Shown here piece by piece: positions 10,150-20,291 of a DNA stretch of 20,865 nt. The stretch comes from Nevskiaceae bacterium (GTDB taxonomy: Bacteria > Pseudomonadota > Gammaproteobacteria > Steroidobacterales > Steroidobacteraceae). Where the stretch lies: contig JACKOV010000014.1 in assembly GCA_024234075.1 (NCBI GenBank), positions 1-20,865 of the forward strand, written 5' to 3'. Under the pieces are notes generated by a model. That model had not been told where the DNA came from, searched no databases, and worked only from the letters and a program-made list of their open reading frames with translations. Made by a program: the position numbers and the translations under genes. Each line of letters opens with the position of its first letter. The first letter of the stretch is position 1.

Positions 10150-10198
10150 GGTATGTTTTATGAACTAATTAAACCCAATCATACATTTCGTGCGCCCA
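10150..10198. promoter_or_regulatory. Operator-like block, copy A, upstream of the AhpD-like gene
   Basis: The block contains GGTATG (10150-10155), CTAATT (10165-10170), AATCATAC (10177-10184) and TGCGCCCA (10191-10198). GTATG and CATAC form an inverted repeat spaced by 24 nt. It aligns without gaps, 34 of 49 bases, to copy B at 13601-13649, where an intact AraC gene diverges from another target. The local AT content is much higher than the surroundings, fitting a promoter/operator. Confidence 0.65.
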
Positions 10199-10241
10199 CA
10201 CTGCCGGCACGTCCTTTCTTCAACCTGCCCCGGAGATCGAC

Positions 10242-10775
10242 ATGCCTCGCGTCAACATTCAGCCACAGTCCACTCCCGCCGCCAGCCAGCCCATCTTGGC
10301 GCAGATCCAGCAAGCTTTCGGCACCACGCCCAACATGTTCAAGGCGGTGGCGAACTCACCGGCCGCGCTGCAGAGCATGTGGGCGGCCTTCGGCGCCTTG
10401 GGCCAGGGAACCCTGGGCGCCAAACTCGGTGAGCAGATCGCAGTGGCCATCGCCAACCGCAATCGCTGCGAATACTGTCTGGCGGCACATACCGTGCTCG
10501 GCCAGAACGCCGGTGCGTCGGCCGCGGAGATGGGCGCCGCCCAGGTCGGTCAGTCGAACGACAGCAAGACTGCCGCCGCATTGGCCTTTGCACTGAAAGT
10601 CGTCGAGCAGCGTGCTCAGGTCACCGAAGCCGATGTGGCTCGCCTGCGGGAGAGCGGCTTGCGCGACGAGCAGATCGTCGAGATCATTGCGCACGTGGCC
10701 CTGAACCTGTTCACCAACTACATCAACGTCGCGCTGGACATCCCGGTCGATTTTCCCAAGGTTGCGCTGAAGTGA
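10242..10775 (+). CDS. Carboxymuconolactone decarboxylase/AhpD-like family protein
   Basis: A 177-residue all-helical protein. The motif NRCEYCLAAHT gives C76-x2-C79-x3-H83, the redox CxxC...H centre of AhpD-like alkylhydroperoxidases, so a peroxidase or thiol-disulfide role is more likely than true decarboxylase activity. Upstream, FGTTPNMFKAVANSP is the usual N-terminal CMD helix; downstream helices (HVALNLFTNYINVALDIPVDFP) match the uncharacterised peroxidase-related subgroup. ATG 10242 is preceded by GGAG at 10232-10235. It stands alone, with an operator block 43 nt before its start and a terminator just after its stop. Control by an AraC-type protein is inferred from the shared operator; the local regulator is only a remnant. 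Confidence 0.9.
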   Translation: MPRVNIQPQSTPAASQPILAQIQQAFGTTPNMFKAVANSPAALQSMWAAFGALGQGTLGAKLGEQIAVAIANRNRCEYCLAAHTVLGQNAGASAAEMGAAQVGQSNDSKTAAALAFALKVVEQRAQVTEADVARLRESGLRDEQIVEIIAHVALNLFTNYINVALDIPVDFPKVALK

Positions 10776-10781
10776 ACGGTG

Positions 10782-10813
10782 GGGAGCCTGGCGTTGCGAC
10801 GCGCCAGGCTCCC
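10782..10813 (+). terminator. Hairpin terminator after the AhpD-like gene
   Basis: GGGAGCCTGGCG (10782-10793) and CGCCAGGCTCCC (10802-10813) form a perfect 12-bp stem with an 8-nt loop, starting 6 nt after the stop codon. Only two T residues follow directly, so it is a weak match to the classic U-tract form, but position and stem strength argue for termination. Confidence 0.65.
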
Positions 10814-10989
10814 TTGCACGGGTCGGTGATCGGCCACTTTCGGACCACGGTACGCGGATCAAACTGGAACTCGGCGATGGTGCCGATCCATCGTCTGAGT
10901 TGCGCCGAGCTGGACGCTGTGCCGGTGCAGTTCATGGGCTCGAAGCGCTTGCATGCACCGCCCGTAGCGATCAAAGATCTGCCGCCGAT
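10814..10989. other. Noncoding stretch without an identified feature
   Basis: This is the first half of the gap between the terminator at 10813 and the phospholipase D gene. The minus strand has an open frame (with FQFDPRTVVRKWPITDP among its residues) that I cannot assign to any family. No promoter, repeat or RNA was recognised. Together with the hydrolase fragment that follows, it looks like decayed or recombined sequence. Confidence 0.4.
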
Positions 10990-11127
10990 CCCGGCTGTGC
11001 CGAGATCGGCGAGCGCTTCGGCCCGTTCGACTTGACCCCGATCGAAGCCGGTGCCTACAACCTACAGTGGCGCTGCGTTCACATGAACCCGCCGCAACCG
11101 CAGCCATCGTCGCGGGACGGGCCCTAG
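10990..11127 (+). pseudogene. Fragment of a metallo-beta-lactamase-fold (NAPE-PLD/UlaG-like) hydrolase
   Basis: In the frame ending at TAG 11125-11127, the residues AEIGERFGPFDLTPIEAGAY followed by NLQWRCVHMNPPQ resemble the central part of NAPE-PLD/UlaG-like metal-dependent hydrolases, where a FxxIGxRFGPFDL...GAY...W...VHMNPEQ segment is usual. The N-terminal HxHxDH metal-binding region is absent upstream and the frame ends soon after the motif. It is therefore a short leftover of about 45 codons rather than a working gene. The match is from memory of the family and rests on one motif block. Confidence 0.5.
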
Positions 11128-11152
11128 TCATTTGCGAGTGTGTCGTCGCCCC

Positions 11153-12691
11153 ATGTTGCTCATGCTCATCTTGCTGACGCTGGGAGGCATGATCGTCGGC
11201 GCCCTGCTGGCGAACCACCTGATGCCGAAGGCCGTCGGCGAGCCCTCGCACGCGTTGGAGGTCGAGGCGGACGCGACCGAGTTGGATCGCGCGCTGGAGC
11301 CGATGCTGGCCGGCCATCCTGGCCACAGTGGCGTGGTGCTGATCAACGACGGGTTCGATGCGTTCGCGGTCCGCGCACTCGCTGCCCGCAGCGCCGGGCG
11401 CAGTCTCGACCTGCAGTACTACATGTGGCGCGACGATCTGTGTGGCCGGTTGCTGGCGCTGGAAGTGTGGCGTGCGGCCGAACGCGGCGTGCGTGTGCGC
11501 ATGCTGGTGGACGACATGAATGCGCATGGGCTCGATCGGCAGATGCTGGCCCTCGACGCGCACCCCAATATCGAGCTGCGGCTGTACAACGCGTTCCGCA
11601 ATCGCCGCGGCATCCGGCGACTGCTGGAAATGGTCGTTCGGGCGCTGCGCATCAATCATCGCATGCACAACAAGGCCTGGATTGCCGACGGTCGGGTCGC
11701 GATTGTCGGCGGCCGCAATGTCGGCGAGGAATACTTTGGCGCCGCGGCCGAGGTCAATTTCCGCGACCTCGATCTATTGCTGATCGGGCCCGCGGTGGCG
11801 GGGGCCGAGACGATTTTCGATCGCTACTGGAACAGCGAGGCGGTGGTGCCGCTGGCGGCCGTCGGTGAACGAGGCTCGAGAGGCTTGCAAGACTTTGTGA
11901 GCGATATCGAGCGGCAGGTCGACAGTGAAGAAGCGCAGGCATATTTTGCCCGGGTACGTGCTTCGTCCGGAGTCGCGGCCTTCCTGGCGAGAGAGCGGCA
12001 TCCGATCTGGAGCGAGCGCGTCGAAGTGGTGGCCGATCCGCCGCACAAGTGGCGCACCGACGATCGTCAGCAATGGCTGGTCGGGCGCCTGGCAGAAATC
12101 ATCGATGCCTCCCGGGTGCGCGCCTGGCTGATATCGCCGTACTTCGTGCCTGGCCAATCGGGTACCGAGCGCCTGCTGACCCTGGTGCGGCGGGGTGTTG
12201 ACGTCGGCATCGTGACCAATTCACTGGCGGCAAACGACGTGCCGGCGGTGCATGGCGGTTACGCGCGTTATCGCAAGCCGCTGCTTGCGGGAGGCGCAAA
12301 GCTGCGCGAGCTTCGCGCCCAGGGCTACACCGAAACCGCCGGACTGTTCGGCAGCAGCGGTGCCAGCCTGCATACCAAGGCTATCGTGGTCGATGGGCAG
12401 CGCGGCTTCGTCGGCTCGTTCAACGTGGATGCCCGTTCGGCCGCTCTGAATACCGAAATGGGTGTGCTGTTCGACGATCCGCAGCTCGGTGCGGCGCTGG
12501 AGGAAGAATATCGGCACCTCGCCAGCCCGGCCCTGAGCTTCAGCGTGCAGCTCGGCCAGGACGATCGCGTGCGCTGGGAAGACCACGCGACACAGCCCCC
12601 CACAATCTTGAAGCGCGAGCCGGGTTCCGGTCTCGCGCGTCGCGTCGTGGCGCGAGTGCTGCGCTGGCTGCCGATCGAGTCGCAGTTGTGA
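11153..12691 (+). CDS. Phospholipase D family protein, ClsC-like cardiolipin synthase
   Basis: A 512-residue protein from ATG 11153 with one N-terminal membrane anchor (about residues 1-22, MLLMLILLTLGGMIVGALLA) and two HKD catalytic motifs: H172-x-K174-x4-D179 (HNKAWIADG, followed by GGRNVGEEYF) and H407-x-K409-x4-D414 (HTKAIVVDG, followed by GSFNVDARSAALNTE). This two-HKD layout with GGRNxGxEYF and SFNxDxRS is typical of ClsC (YmdC)-type enzymes, which make cardiolipin from phosphatidylglycerol and phosphatidylethanolamine at the inner membrane. Another transphosphatidylase role is possible. The start is uncertain: TTG 11132 and GTG 11138 would add a short Arg-containing N-terminus, and none has a good Shine-Dalgarno sequence. 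It converges on the AraC gene, with 17 nt between the stops. Confidence 0.88.
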   Translation: MLLMLILLTLGGMIVGALLANHLMPKAVGEPSHALEVEADATELDRALEPMLAGHPGHSGVVLINDGFDAFAVRALAARSAGRSLDLQYYMWRDDLCGRLLALEVWRAAERGVRVRMLVDDMNAHGLDRQMLALDAHPNIELRLYNAFRNRRGIRRLLEMVVRALRINHRMHNKAWIADGRVAIVGGRNVGEEYFGAAAEVNFRDLDLLLIGPAVAGAETIFDRYWNSEAVVPLAAVGERGSRGLQDFVSDIERQVDSEEAQAYFARVRASSGVAAFLARERHPIWSERVEVVADPPHKWRTDDRQQWLVGRLAEIIDASRVRAWLISPYFVPGQSGTERLLTLVRRGVDVGIVTNSLAANDVPAVHGGYARYRKPLLAGGAKLRELRAQGYTETAGLFGSSGASLHTKAIVVDGQRGFVGSFNVDARSAALNTEMGVLFDDPQLGAALEEEYRHLASPALSFSVQLGQDDRVRWEDHATQPPTILKREPGSGLARRVVARVLRWLPIESQL

Positions 12692-12708
12692 TTGCGCGGG
12701 CTGCCACT

Positions 12709-13590
12709 TCAAGCCAGCGCCGCCGCCGGCTTCTGCGCCAACCACTCGCGCGGCGCCAGCCCCACCCTGGCGGCGAATGCTCGTGACAGGGCCGAAGGAT
12801 TCGCATAGCCCAACTCGCCGGCCAGCAGCTTGAGGGATCGACCTTCGCGCAGCCGGCTTTGCGCCAGTGCGATGCGCCAACTGCTCAGGTAGTCGGCCGG
12901 AGTCTGGCCCACACGTTCGCGGAACAGGTTGGCGAATGCGGTGCGGGACATGCCGGCGCGCTCGGCCATGCGCTCCAGGGTCCAGGCTTCGCCGGGGAAG
13001 TCGTGCAGGGCCACGAGCGTCCGCGCCAGGCGGGGGTCCGACAGGCCGGTGATCAGGCCGGGCTGCACGCCGGCTTGCCGGGGATGATCGAGCAACCAGC
13101 GCAGCAGTTGCAGCACCACGACTTCGAACAGGCGGTCGGCCAGCAATCGCTGCCCGCAGCGCACGCGATCGGTTTCCAGGAACAGCAGTTCGAGCGCCTG
13201 GCCGAGCCCGGGCACCTGCGCCAGCGGCAGTGCGATCAACGGCGGCAGCGCCCGCGCCAGCGGGTTGTGCGGGCCGCCGTCGAAGCTCAGTCGTGCGCAG
13301 GTGAAATCGGCGCCTTCCACCGGTGGATTGCGGAAGCGGTGGGTAAGCGGCCGGGGGTACAGCAGCAGGGTGGGTTCGTCGAAGCGCAGCGATCTGGGAA
13401 CGTCCAGGTCCCGTGCGCCGGGATGGCTTACTTCGAGCTGGCCGCGGCGCAGCACGTGCAGATAGCCGTGGCCTTCGCAGGCGTCGAAACGATTGAGCCC
13501 GCAGAGCGCGCCGGAGTGATGCAACTGCGCCTGCACACGAAAGCGCTCGAGGATGCCGGACAGGCGATCGATGGGAGCGGGGGTATCCAT
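12709..13590 (-). CDS. AraC family transcriptional regulator (cupin_6 N-terminal domain)
   Basis: A 293-residue regulator. The N-terminal half (about 1-185; MDTPAPIDRLSGILERFR..., then a GxLxV/VxRG-type beta region) fits the cupin_6 ligand-sensing domain. The C-terminal about 100 residues hold the two AraC helix-turn-helix units: WTLERMAERAGMSRTAFANLF and LKLLAGELGYANPSALSRAF, the latter followed by GLAPREW. It diverges from the exported protein gene at 13688, with an operator block 10 nt from its ATG. A nearly identical operator lies at 10150 in front of the AhpD-like gene, whose own AraC gene is a remnant, so this protein may control both targets. The effector is unknown. No Shine-Dalgarno sequence is evident before ATG 13590. 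Confidence 0.93.
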   Translation of the reverse strand: MDTPAPIDRLSGILERFRVQAQLHHSGALCGLNRFDACEGHGYLHVLRRGQLEVSHPGARDLDVPRSLRFDEPTLLLYPRPLTHRFRNPPVEGADFTCARLSFDGGPHNPLARALPPLIALPLAQVPGLGQALELLFLETDRVRCGQRLLADRLFEVVVLQLLRWLLDHPRQAGVQPGLITGLSDPRLARTLVALHDFPGEAWTLERMAERAGMSRTAFANLFRERVGQTPADYLSSWRIALAQSRLREGRSLKLLAGELGYANPSALSRAFAARVGLAPREWLAQKPAAALA

Positions 13591-13600
13591 TGAACGGATT

Positions 13601-13649
13601 GGTATGAATCGTGGATTAATTGATTCCGATCATACAGCCGTTGCGCCCA
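13601..13649. promoter_or_regulatory. Operator-like block, copy B, between araC-type gene and exported protein gene
   Basis: GGTATG (13601-13606), TTAATT (13616-13621), GATCATAC (13628-13635) and TGCGCCCA (13642-13649) occupy the same offsets as in copy A at 10150-10198, with no gaps. GTATGA and TCATAC form an inverted repeat. The block fills the divergent gap (13591-13687), so it probably controls both directions. Confidence 0.68.
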
Positions 13650-13687
13650 TGCTGTCTCCACCCACCCATCACTTCCTGAGGCAAGAC

Positions 13688-14440
13688 ATGCAACCATCAT
13701 CGATCTCCATCCTCACCGCGGCGCTGCTGGCGGGCTGTGCCGGTATCGCGGCCGCCCACGACGCGGGTCACCAGGGCGGCATTGCCACCCCGGCCAGCAA
13801 GGCCGTCCAAGCGCCGTTCGACATCGTGCACACCCGCCTCAGCACGGAGGGCAACACGGCGGTGTTCCACATGGCGGTTTCGGGCACAGCGGGCGCGTCC
13901 CGGCCGGCCAAATCCGGCAAGCTCGCCGGCAGCTCGGTGTTCTCGTATGTCTGGCCCACCAGCCTGGATCCGGCCGTGGTCGGCTTCGAATCCAAGGCCG
14001 GCATCCTGGCCTTCGCGGTCACCGCCCATCCCGATTTCGACGACACGCCGTTGTTCGACGAGAACGGCGACGGCAGGCTCGACAACGACGGCGACGTCTG
14101 GCATTCGCACTGGGTGGTCCTGCAGCCCGATGCGGCTTGCGGCAAGGACGCACTGAAGGTCGTGGACATTCCCGAGGGCGCCAAGCCGCGGTTGCCCAAG
14201 ACCTGGCCAGGTTTACCGATCCTGCTCGACAGCCCGGGCTGGTCGCCGACGTTCGACGGCGGCAGTGTCGAGGTGCGTGTGCCTTTTGACGACATCGGTG
14301 TCGTCGGCGCGGGCAGTTTCGATGGCGTGACGGCAGCGCTGCGCGTCAACGCCAGCGTGCACAATCCGCTGCTGTGCGTGGTCGATGTTTTCAAGGTGGC
14401 TTCGGGCGATCTGTCGCTGCCGGGCAAGGTCAACCAGTAG
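13688..14440 (+). CDS. Exported protein of unknown function with EF-hand-like loop
   Basis: A 250-residue protein with a hydrophobic N-terminus (residues 6-22). It could be cleaved by signal peptidase I after AAA (21-23), giving mature HDAGHQGG, or be a lipoprotein, since L14-A-G-C17 fits a lipobox; the lack of Lys/Arg before the helix is odd for either. I recognise no named family. D124-x-N126-x-D128-G-R130-x-D132 followed by more Asp resembles a calcium-binding EF-hand/dockerin loop, and next to it is WHSHW (138-142), a possible metal site. Two further cysteines (in the DAACGKD and LLCVVDV segments) may form a disulfide. ATG 13688 has TGAGG at 13677-13681. It lies 38 nt after operator copy B and is probably regulated by the divergent AraC protein. 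Confidence 0.8.
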   Translation: MQPSSISILTAALLAGCAGIAAAHDAGHQGGIATPASKAVQAPFDIVHTRLSTEGNTAVFHMAVSGTAGASRPAKSGKLAGSSVFSYVWPTSLDPAVVGFESKAGILAFAVTAHPDFDDTPLFDENGDGRLDNDGDVWHSHWVVLQPDAACGKDALKVVDIPEGAKPRLPKTWPGLPILLDSPGWSPTFDGGSVEVRVPFDDIGVVGAGSFDGVTAALRVNASVHNPLLCVVDVFKVASGDLSLPGKVNQ

Positions 14441-14521
14441 GCTCTGATGGACAGCAGGCCCCGGCGGGTTCCGCCAGCCAACGCATTCGTGCGGCCTTCG
14501 TCGGCCGGAGAGGATTTCCAC

Positions 14522-14791
14522 ATGGACATCGCCGTTTTCGACACCCATGTTCTCCGGCCCGACGGCCGCCGGATGCACTTCGATATCCTGGTGCGCGACC
14601 AGGATCCCGACCGACGACCGGATACGGTGCTGGCCCACGGGCGTCGTTATCTGGCCGCAAAAAGCGTGCCGACGGACAGTTTGAGTGCTCAAGCCTGTCG
14701 CTTCTGTCACCGCAGATTCGCGACGCCGGCGGTCGAGGCGGAGATCGACCGCATCGGCTTCGCGATCATCGAGTTGGAGAACTGCGATTGA
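14522..14791 (+). CDS. DUF2024 family protein
   Basis: An 89-residue cytoplasmic protein matching DUF2024: it begins MDIAVFDTHVLRPDGRRMHF, continues DILVRDQ, and has the conserved CRFCH segment (a CxxCH, possible metal site) and an IIELENCD end. Family function is unknown. ATG 14522 is chosen because GGAGAGGA (14507-14514) precedes it at 7 nt and the family starts here; the frame is open further upstream to an ATG at 14447, without family-like sequence. It follows the exported protein gene by 81 nt. Its stop codon (14789-14791) overlaps the -35 element of the next gene. Confidence 0.85.
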   Translation: MDIAVFDTHVLRPDGRRMHFDILVRDQDPDRRPDTVLAHGRRYLAAKSVPTDSLSAQACRFCHRRFATPAVEAEIDRIGFAIIELENCD

Positions 14792-14816
14792 GCCCTTGTT
14801 AAGATGTATCTAAAAT
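14788..14816 (+). promoter_or_regulatory. Sigma-70 promoter of the truncated haemoglobin gene
   Basis: TTGAGC (14788-14793), a 17-nt spacer and TAAAAT (14811-14816). Transcription is expected at about 14823-14824, the A of the ATG. The -10 lies inside the NsrR-like box. Confidence 0.65.
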
Positions 14817-14823
14817 ACGCCTT
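14801..14823. promoter_or_regulatory. NsrR-like nitric oxide responsive operator
   Basis: The 23-bp block starts AAGATGTAT and ends AATACGCCTT. It matches 19 of 23 positions of the palindromic NsrR pattern (AAGATGYAT...ATRCATCTT) as I recall it. NsrR is an NO-sensing Fe-S repressor of NO-detoxifying genes, and the next gene encodes a globin of a type linked to NO and oxygen chemistry. Confidence 0.68.
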
Positions 14824-15225
14824 ATGGCCGCCGTCGTGCTCTGTACCGAAGAAGAAATCACCGCCCTGGTCCATGCGTTCTACGCCAAGGTCCGCCGCGA
14901 CGCGGCGCTCGGCCCCATCTTCGAAGCCCATGTCGACGACTGGGATCACCATCTCGCCAAGCTGGTCGATTTCTGGTCGGCGATCCTGCTGCGTACGGGG
15001 CGCTTTTCCGGCGCCCCCATGCCCAAGCACGCTGCGTTGCCGGGCCTGAACGCGGACCTGTTCAAGCGCTGGCTGGCGTTGTTCCTCGAAACGACCGCCG
15101 AGCAGCCCAATCGCGAGATGGGCAGTCAGGCCTATGTCGCTGCCCAGCGGGTCGCACAAAGTCTCTGGTACGGCTACCAGTACACCCATCAGCCGGATGC
15201 GTTGCCGACCAAGCTGCTCGGGTAA
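14824..15225 (+). CDS. Group III truncated haemoglobin
   Basis: A 133-residue truncated globin. The sequence shows the group III pattern: CTEEEITALVHAFYAKVRRD (helices A/B), PIFEAHVDDWDHHLAKLVDFW (E), then TGRFSGAPMPKHAALPGL with His69 as the likely haem-binding proximal histidine, and LWYGYQ near the end. Such haem proteins bind O2 and NO; some group III members protect against nitrosative stress. The start is fixed by the family N-terminus. There is no Shine-Dalgarno sequence, since an NsrR-like box ends on the base before the ATG, so the mRNA is probably leaderless. pncC follows after 9 nt and may be cotranscribed. Confidence 0.93.
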   Translation: MAAVVLCTEEEITALVHAFYAKVRRDAALGPIFEAHVDDWDHHLAKLVDFWSAILLRTGRFSGAPMPKHAALPGLNADLFKRWLALFLETTAEQPNREMGSQAYVAAQRVAQSLWYGYQYTHQPDALPTKLLG

Positions 15226-15234
15226 GCTTGGCAG

Positions 15235-15750
15235 ATGGCTGCCGACGAAGATTTACTGCGGCTGTCGGTGCGCACCGGCCGCCACCTGCTCGCTGCGGGC
15301 CTCAAGCTTGCGACTGCGGAGTCCTGCACGGCTGGCTGGATCGCCAAGCTGCTGACCGACGTGCCGGGCAGCTCCGACTGGTTCGACAGCGGCTATGTCT
15401 GCTATTCGAATGCTGCCAAACGGCGCGACCTCGGCGTGGCGGAAGCGACTCTCGCGACCCAAGGTGCGGTCAGCGAGCCGGCGGTGCGCGAGATGGCGGT
15501 CGGTGCACTCGAGCGCACCGGCGTGGGCGTTGCGCTCGCGGTCAGCGGCATCGCCGGGCCGACCGGCGCCGTCCCGGGCAAGCCCGTCGGCACGGTCTGG
15601 TTCGCGCTGGCGTATCGGCGCGGGCAAGCCGTCGAGATCACGACCCGCGTCAAGTTCTTCAAGGGCGATCGCGATGCCGTGCGGCGCAAGGCCGTGCAGT
15701 TCGCGCTGCAACTCGTGTTGGCGCTCGAACTACCTGCCGCAGCTCGTTGA
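15235..15750 (+). CDS. pncC: Nicotinamide-nucleotide amidohydrolase PncC (CinA C-terminal domain)
   Basis: A 171-residue protein with the CinA_C fold only, lacking the N-terminal domain of full CinA. TAESCTAGWIA carries the catalytic Ser30, followed by SGYVCYSNAAK and the AVSGIAGPTG segment typical of the family. PncC converts NMN to nicotinate mononucleotide and ammonia, part of NAD recycling. It sits directly before recA, as ygaD/pncC does in E. coli. ATG 15235 starts 9 nt after the haemoglobin stop; no clear Shine-Dalgarno sequence is seen, so translation may depend on the upstream gene. Confidence 0.94.
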   Translation: MAADEDLLRLSVRTGRHLLAAGLKLATAESCTAGWIAKLLTDVPGSSDWFDSGYVCYSNAAKRRDLGVAEATLATQGAVSEPAVREMAVGALERTGVGVALAVSGIAGPTGAVPGKPVGTVWFALAYRRGQAVEITTRVKFFKGDRDAVRRKAVQFALQLVLALELPAAAR

Positions 15751-15809
15751 TCGATACCGGATTTGTGCGCCGTCACCGCGCAAAGAACGACTGCAACGCC
15801 TGCCGGTTG

Positions 15810-15846
15810 CGCATACAGTGCCGTCATCGGAGCACTACTGTATGCG
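15810..15846. repeat. 10-bp inverted repeat upstream of recA, LexA-half-site-like
   Basis: CGCATACAGT (15810-15819) and ACTGTATGCG (15837-15846) are perfect inverse copies separated by 17 nt. The inner AGTGC/GCACT can extend the stem with a 3-nt bulge. GCATACAGT and TACTGTATG are the two halves of the E. coli recA LexA operator, but here they are in swapped order. It may be a pncC 3' hairpin or an unusual operator. No ordinary CTGT-N8-ACAG box is present in the gap. Confidence 0.5.
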
Positions 15847-15910
15847 GCGTGGTCGTCGGTAAATATTCTGCGTTAGGGCTGTTTTGCCGCGTCCCCGTGC
15901 GAAGTGGCTG

Positions 15911-15919
15911 TGGGATACT
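15911..15919 (+). promoter_or_regulatory. Possible extended -10 of recA
   Basis: TGG followed by GATACT (15911-15919) fits an extended -10. No matching -35 is clear. It would give a leader of about 23 nt carrying the recA Shine-Dalgarno sequence. Confidence 0.3.
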
Positions 15920-15948
15920 TCCGCCTTAACCGAACAGGGGATGTTCCG

Positions 15949-16992
<1,044 letters not shown>

Positions 16993-17047
16993 GTCCTCCC
17001 GTCCCGTCCGCCTGTCAGACGGCTAGACGGCGCCCGCCGGAACCGCC

Positions 17048-17559
17048 ATGCGCCGGCCGCCTCGTCGCCTGTCCCGGTCCGGCCGGGGCAGACCCGGCCC
17101 TGAGCAGGCCGGCGATCCCGCCACGATCCGGCGGGCGGCGCTGGGGCTGCTGTCCCGGCGCGATTTCGCCACCACCGAGCTGGTGGGGAAGTTGCTGGGA
17201 CAGGGTTACGCCGAGGGTCCGGCCGAGGAGGTCGTGGCCGAGCTCGCCGCCGAGCGCCTGCTCGACGACGAGCGCTACGCGGCCAACTATGTCGCCTGGC
17301 ATGCGGGTCGCGGCCAGGGTCCCCTGCGGATCCGCCAGGACCTGTTGGCCACCGGGCTGCCGGGCGAGCGGGTGGCGCAGGCGCTCGACTCGGGCCCGGA
17401 TTTCGCGGCCCTGTGCCGCCAGACCCGGGCACGACGCTTCGGCGTCGAGCTGCCCGCCGACTGGAAGGAGCGCGCCCGCCAAGCGCGTTTTTTGCAGTAT
17501 CGGGGCTTTTCAGCGGATCATATCCGTTCCGCCTTTGGCCCCGACTTCGACCCGGAAGA

Positions 17560-17563
<4 letters not shown>
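17048..17563 (+). CDS. recX: RecA regulator RecX
   Basis: A 171-residue protein (E. coli RecX 166) that binds RecA filaments and limits their growth. The three-helix repeat units are visible: AALGLLSRRDFATTELVGKL, then LAAERLLDDERYAANYVAWH, and near the end FLQYRGFSADHIRSAF. The first about 25 residues are Arg/Pro/Gly-rich and not conserved. It follows recA by 55 nt; within this gap CCGTC (17004-17008) and GACGG (17018-17022) could form a small hairpin that lowers read-through. The stop overlaps the alaS start by 4 nt (ATGA), which suggests translational coupling. Confidence 0.95.
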
Positions 17564-20238
<2,675 letters not shown>

Positions 20239-20241
20239 GAA

Positions 20242-20268
20242 CGACCGGCCGCCACGGCTGACCGGTCG
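20242..20268 (+). terminator. Small hairpin between alaS and csrA
   Basis: CGACCGG (20242-20248) and CCGGTCG (20262-20268) form a 7-bp stem with a 13-nt loop, immediately after the alaS stop and just before the csrA Shine-Dalgarno sequence. There is no T run, so it is at best a weak terminator or an mRNA processing/stability element. Confidence 0.35.
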
Positions 20269-20291
20269 CGGACACAGGGAGAGGTCAGGTT

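Noticed and set aside
15751..15948. Canonical LexA box (CTGT-N8-ACAG) or Xanthomonas-type box before recA
   Set aside because: Looked for on both strands; none fits. Only the everted half-sites are present.
17004..17022. Hairpin in the recA-recX gap as a firm terminator
   Set aside because: Only a 5-bp stem and no T run; mentioned under recX as a possible weak attenuator.
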